32,409 nucleotides of DNA from Clostridia bacterium (GCA_012720075.1 JAAXZE010000050.1:1-32409); one strand, 5' to 3'; positions 1 through 8,545 are shown, numbered from the stretch's first letter. The notes: generated from the letters alone by a model not told the origin. Made by a program: numbers and translations.

Positions 1-1
1 A

Positions 2-631
2 ATGGAAATGGTTCTCTCTTTTTTAATAGGCTTTTTTCTTAATGAAGGTCGTTTGCTTTACCGGATTTTTGAAAATAATTTGGCTTATATTAAAAATAAA
101 ATAATAATAAAAGAATTAGGTTTTCATTATTATCTTTTCTTTAACATGATAAATTTCGCTAAAGGATATATTGTTATTTCGCTGTTAGCCGGGCACTCAA
201 ATTTCCGAGGTATGTTACTCGTTTGTTGTCTAATGCTGGGTTATTATTTAGGTTCTAAACCCGTAAGCCCGGAAGGCAATGAGTTGGTGATTATTTTAGG
301 AGCCATTGCCGCTTATAACTGGGAAGCAATAAAAATAAATTTGGCTGTTTTAATAAGTATCATAATATTGACTAAAAACAGTAAAATGGCTTATATGGTA
401 ATGACCGCCGGTATTATTTTGTTAGCAATAAAATATAATTTATATCTTGGTTTATTGGCGGTTTTCCTAACAATTAATTATTTCCGATATAATTATGCAC
501 TTTTTTTCCCTTTATTAAATACAATAAATAAGAAACTTGATTATTCAGTTAAAGGGGTGAACAGCCTTTATGAAAGTTTTCTTCATACCGTTACCAAAGT
601 TTTTACGAAACGCTTTGAAAAAAGTTTTTAA
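2..631 (+). CDS. Polytopic membrane protein, possibly a degenerate PlsY-like protein
   Basis: This is a 209-residue hydrophobic protein with about five or six membrane segments. The ATG lies at base 2, so the real start could be upstream and the gene may be 5'-partial. The order of hydrophobic blocks loosely resembles the glycerol-3-phosphate acyltransferase PlsY: an N-terminal helix, a 'KELG' stretch, an 'FAKG' stretch, a 'LGAIAAYNW' stretch and a C-terminal 'NYFRYN' stretch, echoing RTLG, DVLKG, LGVLLAL and WRHRxN of PlsY. The catalytic signatures GSGNxGATN and GGKGVAT are not present. If related, it is therefore unlikely to be an active acyltransferase. The PlsY link is inference from a remembered family pattern and is weak; 'integral membrane protein of unknown function' is the safe call. 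Confidence 0.6.
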   Translation: MEMVLSFLIGFFLNEGRLLYRIFENNLAYIKNKIIIKELGFHYYLFFNMINFAKGYIVISLLAGHSNFRGMLLVCCLMLGYYLGSKPVSPEGNELVIILGAIAAYNWEAIKINLAVLISIIILTKNSKMAYMVMTAGIILLAIKYNLYLGLLAVFLTINYFRYNYALFFPLLNTINKKLDYSVKGVNSLYESFLHTVTKVFTKRFEKSF

Positions 632-643
632 ATAAAATATTGT

Positions 644-1021
644 TTAATTATTATTTGTTAGTCCTAGACCGATAATTCCACCCAAAACACCGGCTAAGAT
701 GGTATAGGCAATTTTTTTTGCAAAAACAGCCCAGGAAAAAGGTCCGGCGGAAAAAAACACACTAAGAATTAAGGAAATCAAAAAATATATTAATGCCACC
801 CATAGACCGTGAAATAGCCCTTTATGTCCGGCATGTCTAGCGCAAATGGTACTGCCTAATAAAATACTCAGGAAAAAGATTAATGTAGCGAAAGAAGGCA
901 AAAATGCTTCTGAAATAGACGTAAAATGCAATATCAAGGATATCAGCAGGGATAATAATACGGAAATTATTAGGGCACAAGCCAATCCCCTTAATACGGA
1001 GCTAAAATTAATCACTTTCAT
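644..1021 (-). CDS. TIGR04086-type small membrane protein
   Basis: This 125-residue protein has four predicted membrane segments (about residues 11-32, 40-58, 69-92 and 98-120) and almost no soluble part. The pattern, with a central 'ARHAGHKGLFHGLWVALIYF' stretch and a glycine-rich last helix, is that of the TIGR04086 (YrzE-like) membrane family found in many sporulating Firmicutes, for which no function is established. On the minus strand an AAAGGAG ribosome site lies about 10 bases before the ATG. It converges on the preceding plus-strand gene with only 12 bases between the two. Family recognition is from memory of the motif; the coding call is firm. Confidence 0.75.
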   Translation of the reverse strand: MKVINFSSVLRGLACALIISVLLSLLISLILHFTSISEAFLPSFATLIFFLSILLGSTICARHAGHKGLFHGLWVALIYFLISLILSVFFSAGPFSWAVFAKKIAYTILAGVLGGIIGLGLTNNN

Positions 1022-1162
1022 ATAAACATTACTCCTTTGTACAGTTTTATGTTTAATAAAAATCTATGCCGCTTCATTTTAAATATGTTTAAAGTTTTTT
1101 ATAAAATATTGGTCTTAAAAAGAGAAATAAGAAGAAACAGATCGAAAGAAAAAGGAAATTAA

Positions 1163-2386
1163 ATGGAATTTATGGGAGGTTTTGGCAATATATATAGCGA
1201 ATTACAGATGTGCGTAAAGAAAATTTCAGAGAGGGGAAAGGGCATGTCTGTAATTATAAAGAATTGTTTAAAATTTTTTTATCTCAGTATGAGTAATATA
1301 AACGATTGGAAAGGAAATTATCAACGAGGGCTGGACAAGCTCAAAAAAATTGTTTCTTTGGATCCTGATGACCCTGATATCCATTGGAGGTTAGGTGTTT
1401 TTTACTTTAAGTTAAATGATTTGGAAAATGCTTTAATTTATTTAAAAAAAGCGGTTGAGTTGGGTTCCCGGCAACCTAAATATTTATTATGGTTAAGTAC
1501 CGTTGAAAATAGTTTAGGTAATTTAGAAGATTCCTCCAAAAATATAGAAGAGATATTGGCTCATGACCCTGACTCCTGGCAGGCCTGGGAAGTTAAAGGC
1601 AAAAATTTATTAAATATGGGTAAAGTTGATGAAGCCATAGAATGCTTTAATAATGCTCTGAAAATAAATCCTAAAAACACTGTTTCCTGGAATGATTTGG
1701 GCTGTATTTATTTAGACCGAGGAGAAATATTAAAGGCTTTGGAAACCTTTAATAAAGGTTTGAAGGTTAACCCAAAAAATAAGGCCTTATTATTTAATCT
1801 TGGGCTGGCTTATTTGAAATTAGGCCGGTATGAATCCGCTGTTATTTACCTTAACAAAGCCGAAAAAAACGGTTTGGTTTGTCCCGAAATATATAATGCT
1901 TTGGGATTATGTTATTCGGAGATCGAAAATTATGATTTGGCTGAAAAATATTATAAAAAATCCCTGGAATTATTTCCTGGGAATCCGGAAACAATCGGAA
2001 ATTTAGCGGCAATTAAAGGAAGAAAGCTTTTATACCGGGAAGCATTAGAACTTTATGAAGAATTGATTAAATTAAACCAGTACGATGCTACCGCCCTTAA
2101 TAATATCGCCTGGTGCTTGGAGCATTTGGGGAATTATGAAGAGGCTGTTAGGTATTATTATAGAGCTTTAGCTCTTGATACCAATAATGTTAGTTTTCGT
2201 TTAAACTTATGCCATTGCTTGTTTAAACTGGAAAATGACACTGAAGCCATCGAACACTTAGAAAAGATTTTGATAATTGAACCTCATAACAGTCAAGCTT
2301 ATACCTTATTGGGAAATATTTATGATAAAAATAAACTTCATGCCAAGGCCGTAGATTATTATAACAAAGCTTTGGGTTTGGAGTAG
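1163..2386 (+). CDS. Tetratricopeptide repeat (TPR) protein
   Basis: This is a 407-residue soluble protein built almost wholly of about ten TPR units of roughly 34 residues, from around residue 50 to the C-terminus. Each unit shows the W/L-G-Y-A-P spacing, for example 'NDLGCIYLDRGEILKALETF' and 'NNIAWCLEHLGNYEEAVRYY'. TPR arrays are protein-protein interaction scaffolds; no enzymatic domain, signal peptide or membrane anchor is visible, so the partner is unknown. I chose the first ATG because AAAGGAA lies 6-7 bases upstream. An in-frame ATG 84 bases downstream (1247) also has a good purine-rich site (GAGAGGGGAAAGG), and the repeats begin only after it, so the true N-terminus could be shorter by 28 residues. 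Confidence 0.85.
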   Translation: MEFMGGFGNIYSELQMCVKKISERGKGMSVIIKNCLKFFYLSMSNINDWKGNYQRGLDKLKKIVSLDPDDPDIHWRLGVFYFKLNDLENALIYLKKAVELGSRQPKYLLWLSTVENSLGNLEDSSKNIEEILAHDPDSWQAWEVKGKNLLNMGKVDEAIECFNNALKINPKNTVSWNDLGCIYLDRGEILKALETFNKGLKVNPKNKALLFNLGLAYLKLGRYESAVIYLNKAEKNGLVCPEIYNALGLCYSEIENYDLAEKYYKKSLELFPGNPETIGNLAAIKGRKLLYREALELYEELIKLNQYDATALNNIAWCLEHLGNYEEAVRYYYRALALDTNNVSFRLNLCHCLFKLENDTEAIEHLEKILIIEPHNSQAYTLLGNIYDKNKLHAKAVDYYNKALGLE

Positions 2387-2390
2387 ATTA

Positions 2391-2419
2391 TTTTCAATTT
2401 TGGTAAGTTCAGATATAAT
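2391..2419 (+). promoter_or_regulatory. Possible sigma-A promoter for the signal peptidase gene
   Basis: TTTTCA (2391-2396), 17 bases, then a perfect TATAAT (2414-2419) end only 14 bases before the signal peptidase start codon. This would give a very short leader. The -35 matches the consensus at four of six positions; in A+T-rich DNA such matches are common, so this is tentative. Confidence 0.35.
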
Positions 2420-2433
2420 AATGGGGTGGAACA

Positions 2434-2988
2434 ATGGGTAAAGTAAAAATGTTGGCTAAAGAACTGGTTATTGCCGTTGGTACGGCTATTTTCCTTTCTT
2501 TTTTATTGCAAACTTTTGTCTTTGAAGCCAGATCAATACCCACCTGTTCAATGGAGCCGACGATTCAAATTAACCAAAAGATATTGGTCAATAAGTTCAT
2601 TTATAGATTCAAAAGTCCCCAAAGGGGAGACATTATAGTTTTTACTCCACCTGAAAATAAAGATAATGATTTGGAGTATATCAAAAGGGTAATAGGTCTC
2701 CCCGGAGATAAAATTGAAATAAAAGACGGTTTTTTGTACCTGAATGATAAATTGGTTATTGAAGAATATGTTAAAGAAAAAGCTAATTATGAATTCGGAC
2801 CCGTAAAGGTTCCGGAAAACTGTCTTTTTGTTTTAGGGGATAATAGAAATGAAAGTTATGACAGCCATGCCTGGTCTGAATGGTTAACCCTTAACCTGGT
2901 AAAGGGCAAAGCTTTTTTTACATACTGGCCGATCCCAAGGATTGGTTTTTTTGGTACGGAGGTTAGCAGTGCGGATATTGGTTACTAA
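2434..2988 (+). CDS. lepB: Type I signal peptidase
   Basis: Membrane-anchored serine protease that removes signal peptides from exported proteins on the outer face of the cytoplasmic membrane. The 184-residue length is typical of Gram-positive SipS-type enzymes. One N-terminal membrane anchor (about residues 10-30) is followed by box B 'IPTCSMEPT' with the nucleophile Ser39, then 'YIKRVIGLPGD' with the general base Lys84, and the late box 'GDNRNESYDS'. The residue before the catalytic Ser is Cys instead of the more usual Gly, Ser or Glu; the catalytic pair is intact. The start has a GGGGTGG site about 5 bases upstream. The 3' end overlaps surE by 20 bases, which suggests translational coupling. 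Confidence 0.93.
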   Translation: MGKVKMLAKELVIAVGTAIFLSFLLQTFVFEARSIPTCSMEPTIQINQKILVNKFIYRFKSPQRGDIIVFTPPENKDNDLEYIKRVIGLPGDKIEIKDGFLYLNDKLVIEEYVKEKANYEFGPVKVPENCLFVLGDNRNESYDSHAWSEWLTLNLVKGKAFFTYWPIPRIGFFGTEVSSADIGY

Positions 2989-3739
2989 TGATGACGGAAT
3001 AAAATCGGAAGGAATAAAACAATTGGTATTAGCTTTGAAAGAAATAGGGGAGATATATGTAATTGCTCCCCAGCGGGAGATGAGCGCTTGCGGTCATGGT
3101 ATAACCATAAATCAGCCTCTTATGGTGAATAATTATTTTTTGGCTGAAGATGTTCATGCTTGGAGTGTAGCAGGGACACCAGCCGATTGTGTCAAATTGG
3201 GCCTTAGAGTTTTATTGGAAAAAAAACCTGATTTGGTAGTTTCTGGCATTAACAGAGGACCTAATTTGGGTACCGATGTCTTATATTCAGGTACGGTTTC
3301 CGCGGCCATTGAAGCAGTTTTATTAGGGATACCGGCTATAGCTATTTCCTTGGATTCTGCAAACGCCAAGGATTTTTCCCCGGCTCAAAAAGCTGCCCAA
3401 AATTTATGCACACTGATGTTCAAAGAAAAATTGGCCCCGGATACATTGTTAAATGTCAATGTTCCTAATTCACCCCTGAATAAGATTAAAGGTTACAAGG
3501 TTACAAAACTGGGGGAAAGAAAATATACTGAACGCTTTGAATATCATAAAGATCCGCAGGGGAAAGAATTTTATCGGTATTCGGGTCAGGTTGTGCCGCC
3601 CAGTACCGATGATGAGGATTTAGATGTCAATGCCGTAAAAAATAATTATATTTCCGTGACCCCGATTCATTTTGATTTAACCAATTATAAAATAATGGAA
3701 CAGGTTAAAAAATGGGGGTTAGAAAATATGGGCTTTTAG
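2969..3739 (+). CDS. surE: 5'/3'-nucleotidase SurE
   Basis: SurE removes phosphate from nucleoside 5'- and 3'-monophosphates using a divalent metal. The protein begins MRILVTNDDGI, with the metal-binding Asp8-Asp9 pair, followed by 'MSACGHGITI', 'GTPADCV' and 'SGINRGPNLG', all SurE hallmarks. I place the start at GTG 2969: it gives the family's standard N-terminus and has GGAGG (2958-2962) 6 bases upstream. A longer in-frame start at 2942 would add nine residues absent from the family. The product is 256 residues, normal for SurE. It overlaps lepB by 20 bases and converges on spoVB with a 4-base stop-stop overlap. Confidence 0.95.
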   Translation: MRILVTNDDGIKSEGIKQLVLALKEIGEIYVIAPQREMSACGHGITINQPLMVNNYFLAEDVHAWSVAGTPADCVKLGLRVLLEKKPDLVVSGINRGPNLGTDVLYSGTVSAAIEAVLLGIPAIAISLDSANAKDFSPAQKAAQNLCTLMFKEKLAPDTLLNVNVPNSPLNKIKGYKVTKLGERKYTERFEYHKDPQGKEFYRYSGQVVPPSTDDEDLDVNAVKNNYISVTPIHFDLTNYKIMEQVKKWGLENMGF

Positions 3740-3749
3740 CCCTGTTTTT
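3730..3749. terminator. Compact terminator inside the surE/spoVB stop-codon overlap
   Basis: GGGC-TTTTA-GCCC followed by TGTTTTTT forms a short hairpin with a T-run on the plus strand, exactly over the overlapping stop codons of surE (TAG 3737-3739) and the minus-strand spoVB (TAA 3738-3736). The stem is only 4-5 bp, so efficiency is uncertain, but its place at a convergent gene junction fits a terminator. Confidence 0.5.
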
Positions 3750-5286
3750 TATTTAGCAGTAAATATTTAAAACTAAATTGTCCGCTTGCGGTTATCAAAA
3801 ACATATAAATAAGAAATCCGGATAATATGCTGATAATGGATACCAGGTCACCAGAAAGAAAATTATTTAGCAGTCTGGTGGCGAAAATGATAATAAAGGC
3901 CATTGCTATGGTGGATAAAAAGGGAAAGGCTATTTCTTTAAATTTTAATTGAAAGCCTGTTTTCTGGTAAATGGCCGTTAGATTTAATATGCTTACAACA
4001 AAGAAACTCAAGCTAAAAGCCAATGCTGCTCCGTTAATGTTCAGTTCCGGTATTTTAACTAGAAAAACGATTCCCGCCACTTTAATTATGGCGCCGGCAA
4101 TTGTATTAAAAAAAACGGTCTTTACCAATCCCAGACCCTGAAGAATTCCGTTGGATGTTTGGGCCAGGTATAAAAATAATGCTCCTAAGGCCAAATACCT
4201 TACGGTTATGCCGGCTTCAGGCAAATTGTATAAAATATTGCTCAGGCTTGATGCTTTTAACAACAAAATAACCATTACCGGCAAACCAAATAAATATGTA
4301 AGCCTTAAAGCTTCCGAACTTCTGAATTGCAAAACGGAAAATTTACCCTGGGCTTCAGCTTCGGATATGGATGGTACTAAGGAAGTAGCTAAGGAAAAAG
4401 TTAAAACGGTCGGAATAGTCAGTAACGACATGCTTACTCCGGAAAATTGTCCATATATACTGGCGGCTTGGTTGATATTAAAGCCGCATTTTTGAAGGGT
4501 TATGGGAATTAATGTAGCTTCCAGGGTGTAGACAAGACTATTGGTTACCCGAGTTAATGTAGTAGGAAAGCCAAAAGTAAAAAGTTCTTTTATTATTTTT
4601 GTGGTAGAAATGGTTCTGGCTTTTTCATAACTGAAAATATTCTCTCTTAGTTTCTTTCTTTTCAGTTTGTATAAGGCATATATAAGGAGTAAACCGATAA
4701 ATTCGCCGAGAATCATGCTCAAAGATAAACCTACAGCGATCATTTTAATGCCATAGGGCTTTAATAATTTTATTAAAAACAGCGCAGTAGAAATTCTGAC
4801 AATTTGTTCAATACATTGGGTTACGGCAGGGACAATCATTTCCTGTAAACCTTGAAAGAGGCCTCGAAAGGCGGAGCATATAGGTACAATTATTATTCCC
4901 GGTATCATAGCGTAAAAACACCAAAGTACCCTGGGGTCATTATACAGGGATTTTAAAAGGAGGGGGGAAATAAATAATAAGGTTGCTGTAAAAAAAATGC
5001 TAAGAATAATTAATATAGTCAAGGCAATTTTAAATATTTTCAAAGCTCCCCCTAAATTTCCCAAACCTATTTGTTGAGCAACCATTTTAGATATTGCCAG
5101 AGGCAATCCGGCGGTAGAAATTACTATTACCGTCATATAGACCGGAAAAACCATATTATATATGCCGACTGGTTCGGTACCTATTAATCTGATGACGGCA
5201 ATTTGAAAAATAAAGCCGATGATTTTTACAATAATTCCGGAAATGAATAAAACTAAAGCGCCTTGTACAAAACTTTGCTTGGTCAT
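3736..5286 (-). CDS. spoVB: SpoVB-type polysaccharide/lipid flippase (MOP superfamily)
   Basis: This is a multidrug/oligosaccharidyl-lipid/polysaccharide (MOP) family transporter of 516 residues with about 14 membrane helices. SpoVB proteins are needed for spore cortex formation and probably flip a lipid-linked cell-wall precursor. The N-terminus 'MTKQSFVQGALVLFISGII' and the following 'RLIGTEPVGIYNMVFP' and 'AGLPLAISKMVAQQ' match the SpoVB pattern. I prefer the ATG at 5286, which aligns with the Bacillus SpoVB start; an in-frame GTG at 5298 would add four residues, and neither start has a strong ribosome site. A cell-wall role in growing cells (a MurJ-like job) is the main alternative. It converges on surE with a 4-base overlap. 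Confidence 0.88.
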   Translation of the reverse strand: MTKQSFVQGALVLFISGIIVKIIGFIFQIAVIRLIGTEPVGIYNMVFPVYMTVIVISTAGLPLAISKMVAQQIGLGNLGGALKIFKIALTILIILSIFFTATLLFISPLLLKSLYNDPRVLWCFYAMIPGIIIVPICSAFRGLFQGLQEMIVPAVTQCIEQIVRISTALFLIKLLKPYGIKMIAVGLSLSMILGEFIGLLLIYALYKLKRKKLRENIFSYEKARTISTTKIIKELFTFGFPTTLTRVTNSLVYTLEATLIPITLQKCGFNINQAASIYGQFSGVSMSLLTIPTVLTFSLATSLVPSISEAEAQGKFSVLQFRSSEALRLTYLFGLPVMVILLLKASSLSNILYNLPEAGITVRYLALGALFLYLAQTSNGILQGLGLVKTVFFNTIAGAIIKVAGIVFLVKIPELNINGAALAFSLSFFVVSILNLTAIYQKTGFQLKFKEIAFPFLSTIAMAFIIIFATRLLNNFLSGDLVSIISILSGFLIYMFLITASGQFSFKYLLLNKKQG

Positions 5287-5298
5287 ATTGTCACTCAC

Positions 5299-5548
5299 AC
5301 TTATAATGGTATTCTAATTAATGTCTATGCAATGGGAATTTAAGCTAGTATGAAAATCTTTTTTACATGTTTTTGAAATTAAATGATAAATATGGTAAAA
5401 ATATTATAGGTGGCAAAAAAACATATTCTTAATGTTTTAAATTTATAAAGCAGGATTTTCAGATTTTTTGCTTAATTATAATTATAAGGAATAAATACCA
5501 GCAAAAAGGTATTAATAAGCAAAACTCAATACAAAGGGAGGGGCTTCA
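5299..5548. other. Intergenic region between divergent spoVB and the EF-G-like gene
   Basis: This A+T-rich 250-base stretch has no convincing open frame. It must hold promoters for both neighbours, but no -35/-10 pair stands out. A small hairpin, AATACC (5494-5499) with GGTATT (5508-5513), lies 26 bases upstream of the AGGGAGG ribosome site of the GTPase gene. Confidence 0.4.
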
Positions 5549-7579
5549 TTGAAAGCATACACACCAGATAAGATTAGAAATGTGGGAATCGTTGCCCACG
5601 GAGGAGCAGGTAAAACATCATTAACCGAAGCAATGCTTTATAACGCCGGTCTTACTACCAGGCTTGGTAAAGTTGATGACGGCACAACAGTAACCGACTA
5701 TCTACCGGAGGAAATTAAAAGAAAAGTTACAATTACTTCAACCCTAGCCCCCATGGAGTGGAAAAATACAAAAATAAACCTCATTGATACTCCTGGATAT
5801 GCAGATTTTATAGGTGAAGTAAAGGGTACATTAAGAGCAGTAGATAATCTTGTGATGGTAGTTTGTGGGGTTTCCGGAGTAGAAGTACAGACGGAAGTAA
5901 TTTGGGACTATGCTAATGAAAAGAATATGCCTCGTATGGTATTTATAAATAAATTAGATCGGGAAAACTCAAATTTTGCAAAAGTTGTCGACGAGTTGAA
6001 AAACTCTTTTGGAACAGGAATTGTTCCCGTTCAAGTTCCCATTGGTTCGGAAGCCAGCTTTTCCGGAATTGTTGATTTACTGCAATTAAAAGCCTAAAAA
6101 TTTAACCAAGGCAAACCAACTGAAATCCCCATACCGGAAGAACTGCAAGATACAGTCCAAGAATATCGTGATGGTTTAATGGAATCCGCTGCCGAGGGTG
6201 ACGACGAATTACTGATGAAATATCTGGAAGGAGAAGAATTGACAGCGGAAGAAATAATAGCGGGCTTTAAAAAAGGGGTTAAAGAAGGAAAAATTTATCC
6301 TGTTTTATGCGGATCAGCTCTTAATAATATCGGTATTCCCAATTTGCTCAATGCCATAGTGGATTTTCTTCCTTCTCCTAAAGATTTATCCGATAAAGAT
6401 TTATTGAGTGAAGCGCCGTCAGCTTTGGTATTTAAAACATTAGCTGACCCATATGTAGGCAAACTTAGTTTCTTAAGAGTTTTTACCGGTACCTTTAAAT
6501 CCACTGACGGCATTTATAACGCCAATGTAGAAAAAGAAGAAAAAGTCGGTCATTTTTTAATGGTCCGGGGGAAAACCCAGGAAAGTTTATCGGAAGTTTC
6601 TGCCGGTGATATTGTTGCCGTTGCTAAGCTCCAAGAAACATTAACCGGACATACTCTATGTCTCAAATCAAAACCCGTAATATTAGAAGGCATTGAATTT
6701 CCGGAACCAACCCTGTATGTTGCTATCAGTCCCAAATCCAGAGGGGATGAAGATAAAGTTAGCAATGCGTTAGCCAGACTGTTAGAAGAAGATCCTACAT
6801 TAAAAGTAGAAAAGAATCTTGAAACCAAGGAAACAATTTTAAAAGGTATGGGTGATTTGCATTTAGAAATCGTTATCGAAAGGATGAAAGCTAAATTCGG
6901 TGTTGAAGTAGAAATGCGAACTCCCAAAGTACCTTATCGGGAAACTATTCGAAGTACTGTAAAAATACAAGGAAAACATAAAAAACAATCAGGCGGTGCC
7001 GGTCAATACGGTGATGTTTGGTTAACATTAGAACCGTTACCTGATAAAGATTTTGAATTCCATGAAACAATATTTGGCGGAGCGGTACCTAAAAACTATT
7101 TCCCGGCTGTAGAAAAAGGCGTAAGAGAAGCCATGCAAGAGGGTGTTCTGGCCGGATATCCTGTTACCAATGTTAAAGTTACCCTGGTCGACGGTTCCTA
7201 TCACCCGGTAGATTCCAATGAATTATCATTTAAAATTGCGGGTTCATTGGCCTTTAAGAAGGGTATGGAAAAAGCTTCTCCTGTATTATTAGAGCCTATA
7301 ATGAATGTAGAAATCCTGGTGCCTGAACAATTTATGGGAGACATAATGGGTGATTTAAATAGTAAACGGGGTAGGATTTTGGGTATGGAGCCAAAAGGCA
7401 AGTTGCAATTAATTAAAGCCCAGGTTCCTTTGGCTGAGATGTATCGCTATGCCATAGATTTAAAATCCATTACTCAAGCCCGGGGCAGTTTTAAAATGGA
7501 ACTTTCCCACTATGAAGATGTACCACAAAGAATTGCCGAAGAGATAATTAATAGCAGGAAAACTGAAGAAGAAAAATAA
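5549..7579 (+). pseudogene. EF-G-like translational GTPase, interrupted by an in-frame TAA
   Basis: The reading frame runs from TTG 5549 (AGGGAGG upstream) to 7579, 676 sense codons plus the terminal stop, broken only by TAA at codon 183 (6095-6097). Homology continues unbroken on both sides in one frame: '...LLQLKA*KFNQGKPTE...'. The protein resembles the EF-G paralogue group: P-loop AHGGAGKT (16-23), DTPGYADF (80-87) in place of DTPGHVDF of true EF-G, NKLD (134-137), then domains II-V ending near full length. The His-to-Tyr change in DTPG(H) is, from memory, usual for this paralogue. The stop sits where relatives normally have Tyr, so one base change (TAT to TAA) explains it. Possible meanings are a real nonsense mutation, a sequencing error, or readthrough. 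A reinitiated product from ATG 6179 (466 residues) would lack the G domain. Confidence 0.85.
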
Positions 7580-7607
7580 GAAAAGGGCTTGTGCCCTTTT
7601 CTTATTT
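7574..7607 (+). terminator. Terminator of the EF-G-like gene
   Basis: A perfect 15-bp stem, AAATAAGAAAAGGGC (7574-7588) with GCCCTTTTCTTATTT (7593-7607), and a TTGT loop. The gene's stop codon lies inside the left arm. The T-rich right arm acts as the T-tract. Confidence 0.85.
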
Positions 7608-7611
7608 AGAC

Positions 7612-7637
7612 AAAAAAAAGTCTCCCCAATGGAGACT
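7612..7637 (-). terminator. Terminator of tRNA-Trp
   Basis: Read on the minus strand, AAGTCTCC, a short loop, then GGGAGACTT run directly into a T-run, immediately after the encoded CCA of tRNA-Trp. This is a classical intrinsic terminator. Confidence 0.88.
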
Positions 7638-7713
7638 TGGCAGGGGCGGCAGGACTTGAACCCGCAACCAATGGATTTGGAGTCCACTACTCTACCAATT
7701 GAGCTACACCCCT
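7638..7713 (-). tRNA. trnW: tRNA-Trp (anticodon CCA)
   Basis: Read on the minus strand the gene starts AGGGGTG and gives a full cloverleaf: acceptor arms AGGGGTG/CGCCCCT, a D-arm with GCTC...GAGT, anticodon loop CTCCAAA with anticodon CCA, and a T-arm with GGTTCAAGTCC. The discriminator base is G, as expected for bacterial tRNA-Trp, and the 3' CCA is encoded. The total is 76 bases including CCA. Confidence 0.97.
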
Positions 7714-7727
7714 ATATAGCAAAGATA

Positions 7728-7756
7728 ATATTACAATATGATTTTGTTATTGTCAA
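7728..7756 (-). promoter_or_regulatory. Promoter of tRNA-Trp
   Basis: On the minus strand a perfect TTGACA (7756-7751), 17 bases, then TAATAT (7733-7728) lies 14 bases before the tRNA 5' end. The tRNA would have a leader of only about 8 bases. Confidence 0.8.
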
Positions 7757-7887
7757 TAATTAAATTATGTAAGATTATGTTATGTAAAAAAAATAAATGA
7801 TTAATAAATTTTTTATTCAAACCAGCAGGAATACCAGCAAAAGTGTAGAAGTAAAAATACTTAGAATAAGTCAAAGTTGGTGAACTA

Positions 7888-8397
7888 ATGCGTTGCAAAC
7901 TTTTGGCATTTATTATAATTCTTTTAGTATTATTAACTACCGGTTGCAAAGAACAGGCGAGTGAAATTATTGTTCCACCTGACAATATTTCGCTGGATGA
8001 TGCTACAAAAATAGATTTAAAGAAGCTGGATATCAATAAACTTTCCAAAAAGGATATTAAGGTATTAGACGGCATAAGATTTTCTGAAAATACCGTTGGG
8101 TATGAATTGGAGTATCGTTATCCTGATACACCCATCAAAATCAGAATAGTCAAATTTCAATCTCCGGCGGAAATTTCTGAATTTTGGTCCAATTGGCTTA
8201 GTGTTTATGGATTACAGGAATATTCTCAAAATCAAGTAGTAGAATTTAATCAGGATAATAAATACTCGGGTTATGCCTGGCAAAAAGGTCAATGGTTTAC
8301 CTATATAGGTGTACCAAACGAATCTTTGAAAGAAAAGGTAAAAACCATAGTTTCAAATCATTATTTAAATTTGGCTAAAAAAGAAAACAAGAACTGA
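7888..8397 (+). CDS. Small lipoprotein of unknown function
   Basis: This 169-residue protein has a type II signal peptide: a short basic start (MRCK), a hydrophobic run, and the lipobox LTTGC with Cys20 as the lipidated residue. It is therefore predicted to be anchored to the outer face of the membrane. The mature part is mixed alpha/beta in composition, with aromatic-rich segments ('EFWSNWLSVYGL', 'YAWQKGQWFTYIGV'), and matches no family I recognise. The aromatic pattern and size recall small extracytoplasmic lipoproteins with one globular domain. It stands alone between tRNA-Trp and the aminomutase gene; a weak GGTGA site precedes the ATG. Confidence 0.78.
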   Translation: MRCKLLAFIIILLVLLTTGCKEQASEIIVPPDNISLDDATKIDLKKLDINKLSKKDIKVLDGIRFSENTVGYELEYRYPDTPIKIRIVKFQSPAEISEFWSNWLSVYGLQEYSQNQVVEFNQDNKYSGYAWQKGQWFTYIGVPNESLKEKVKTIVSNHYLNLAKKENKN

Positions 8398-8422
8398 GAT
8401 GTGAAAATGATTAAGTAGTTTC

Positions 8423-8437
8423 AATTTTTGGAAAATT
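8423..8437 (+). promoter_or_regulatory. CodY-box-like sequence upstream of the aminomutase gene
   Basis: AATTTTTGGAAAATT matches the low-GC Firmicutes CodY box AATTTTCWGAAAATT at 13 of 15 positions, differing at the central C and W. It lies 109 bases before the aminomutase ATG. A weak TTGGAA-N17-TATTTT pair overlaps it. CodY represses amino-acid metabolism genes when branched-chain amino acids and GTP are plentiful, which would fit, but A+T-rich DNA makes chance matches likely. Confidence 0.35.
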
Positions 8438-8545
8438 TAAATGTTGAATATATTTTCAAATAATTTGAAAAAGGGGGGGATGTTTATCCGGTTATTTGTT
8501 GAATTTGTTAAGATTTTCTAATTAGATTTAGGAGGTAATCTTAAA

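Noticed and set aside
5549-7579. Genetic-code change in which TAA encodes Tyr
   Set aside because: Many other genes here (for example korA, korB, korC, dprA) end at TAA in the expected place, so TAA is a normal stop; only this one codon is odd.
5494-7842. Shared 13-mer AATACCAGCAAAA upstream of the EF-G-like gene (5494-5506) and the lipoprotein gene (7830-7842)
   Set aside because: In a 32-kb window several 13-base matches are expected by chance (about n squared over 2 divided by 4 to the 13th, roughly eight), more in A+T-rich DNA. The flanks do not align.
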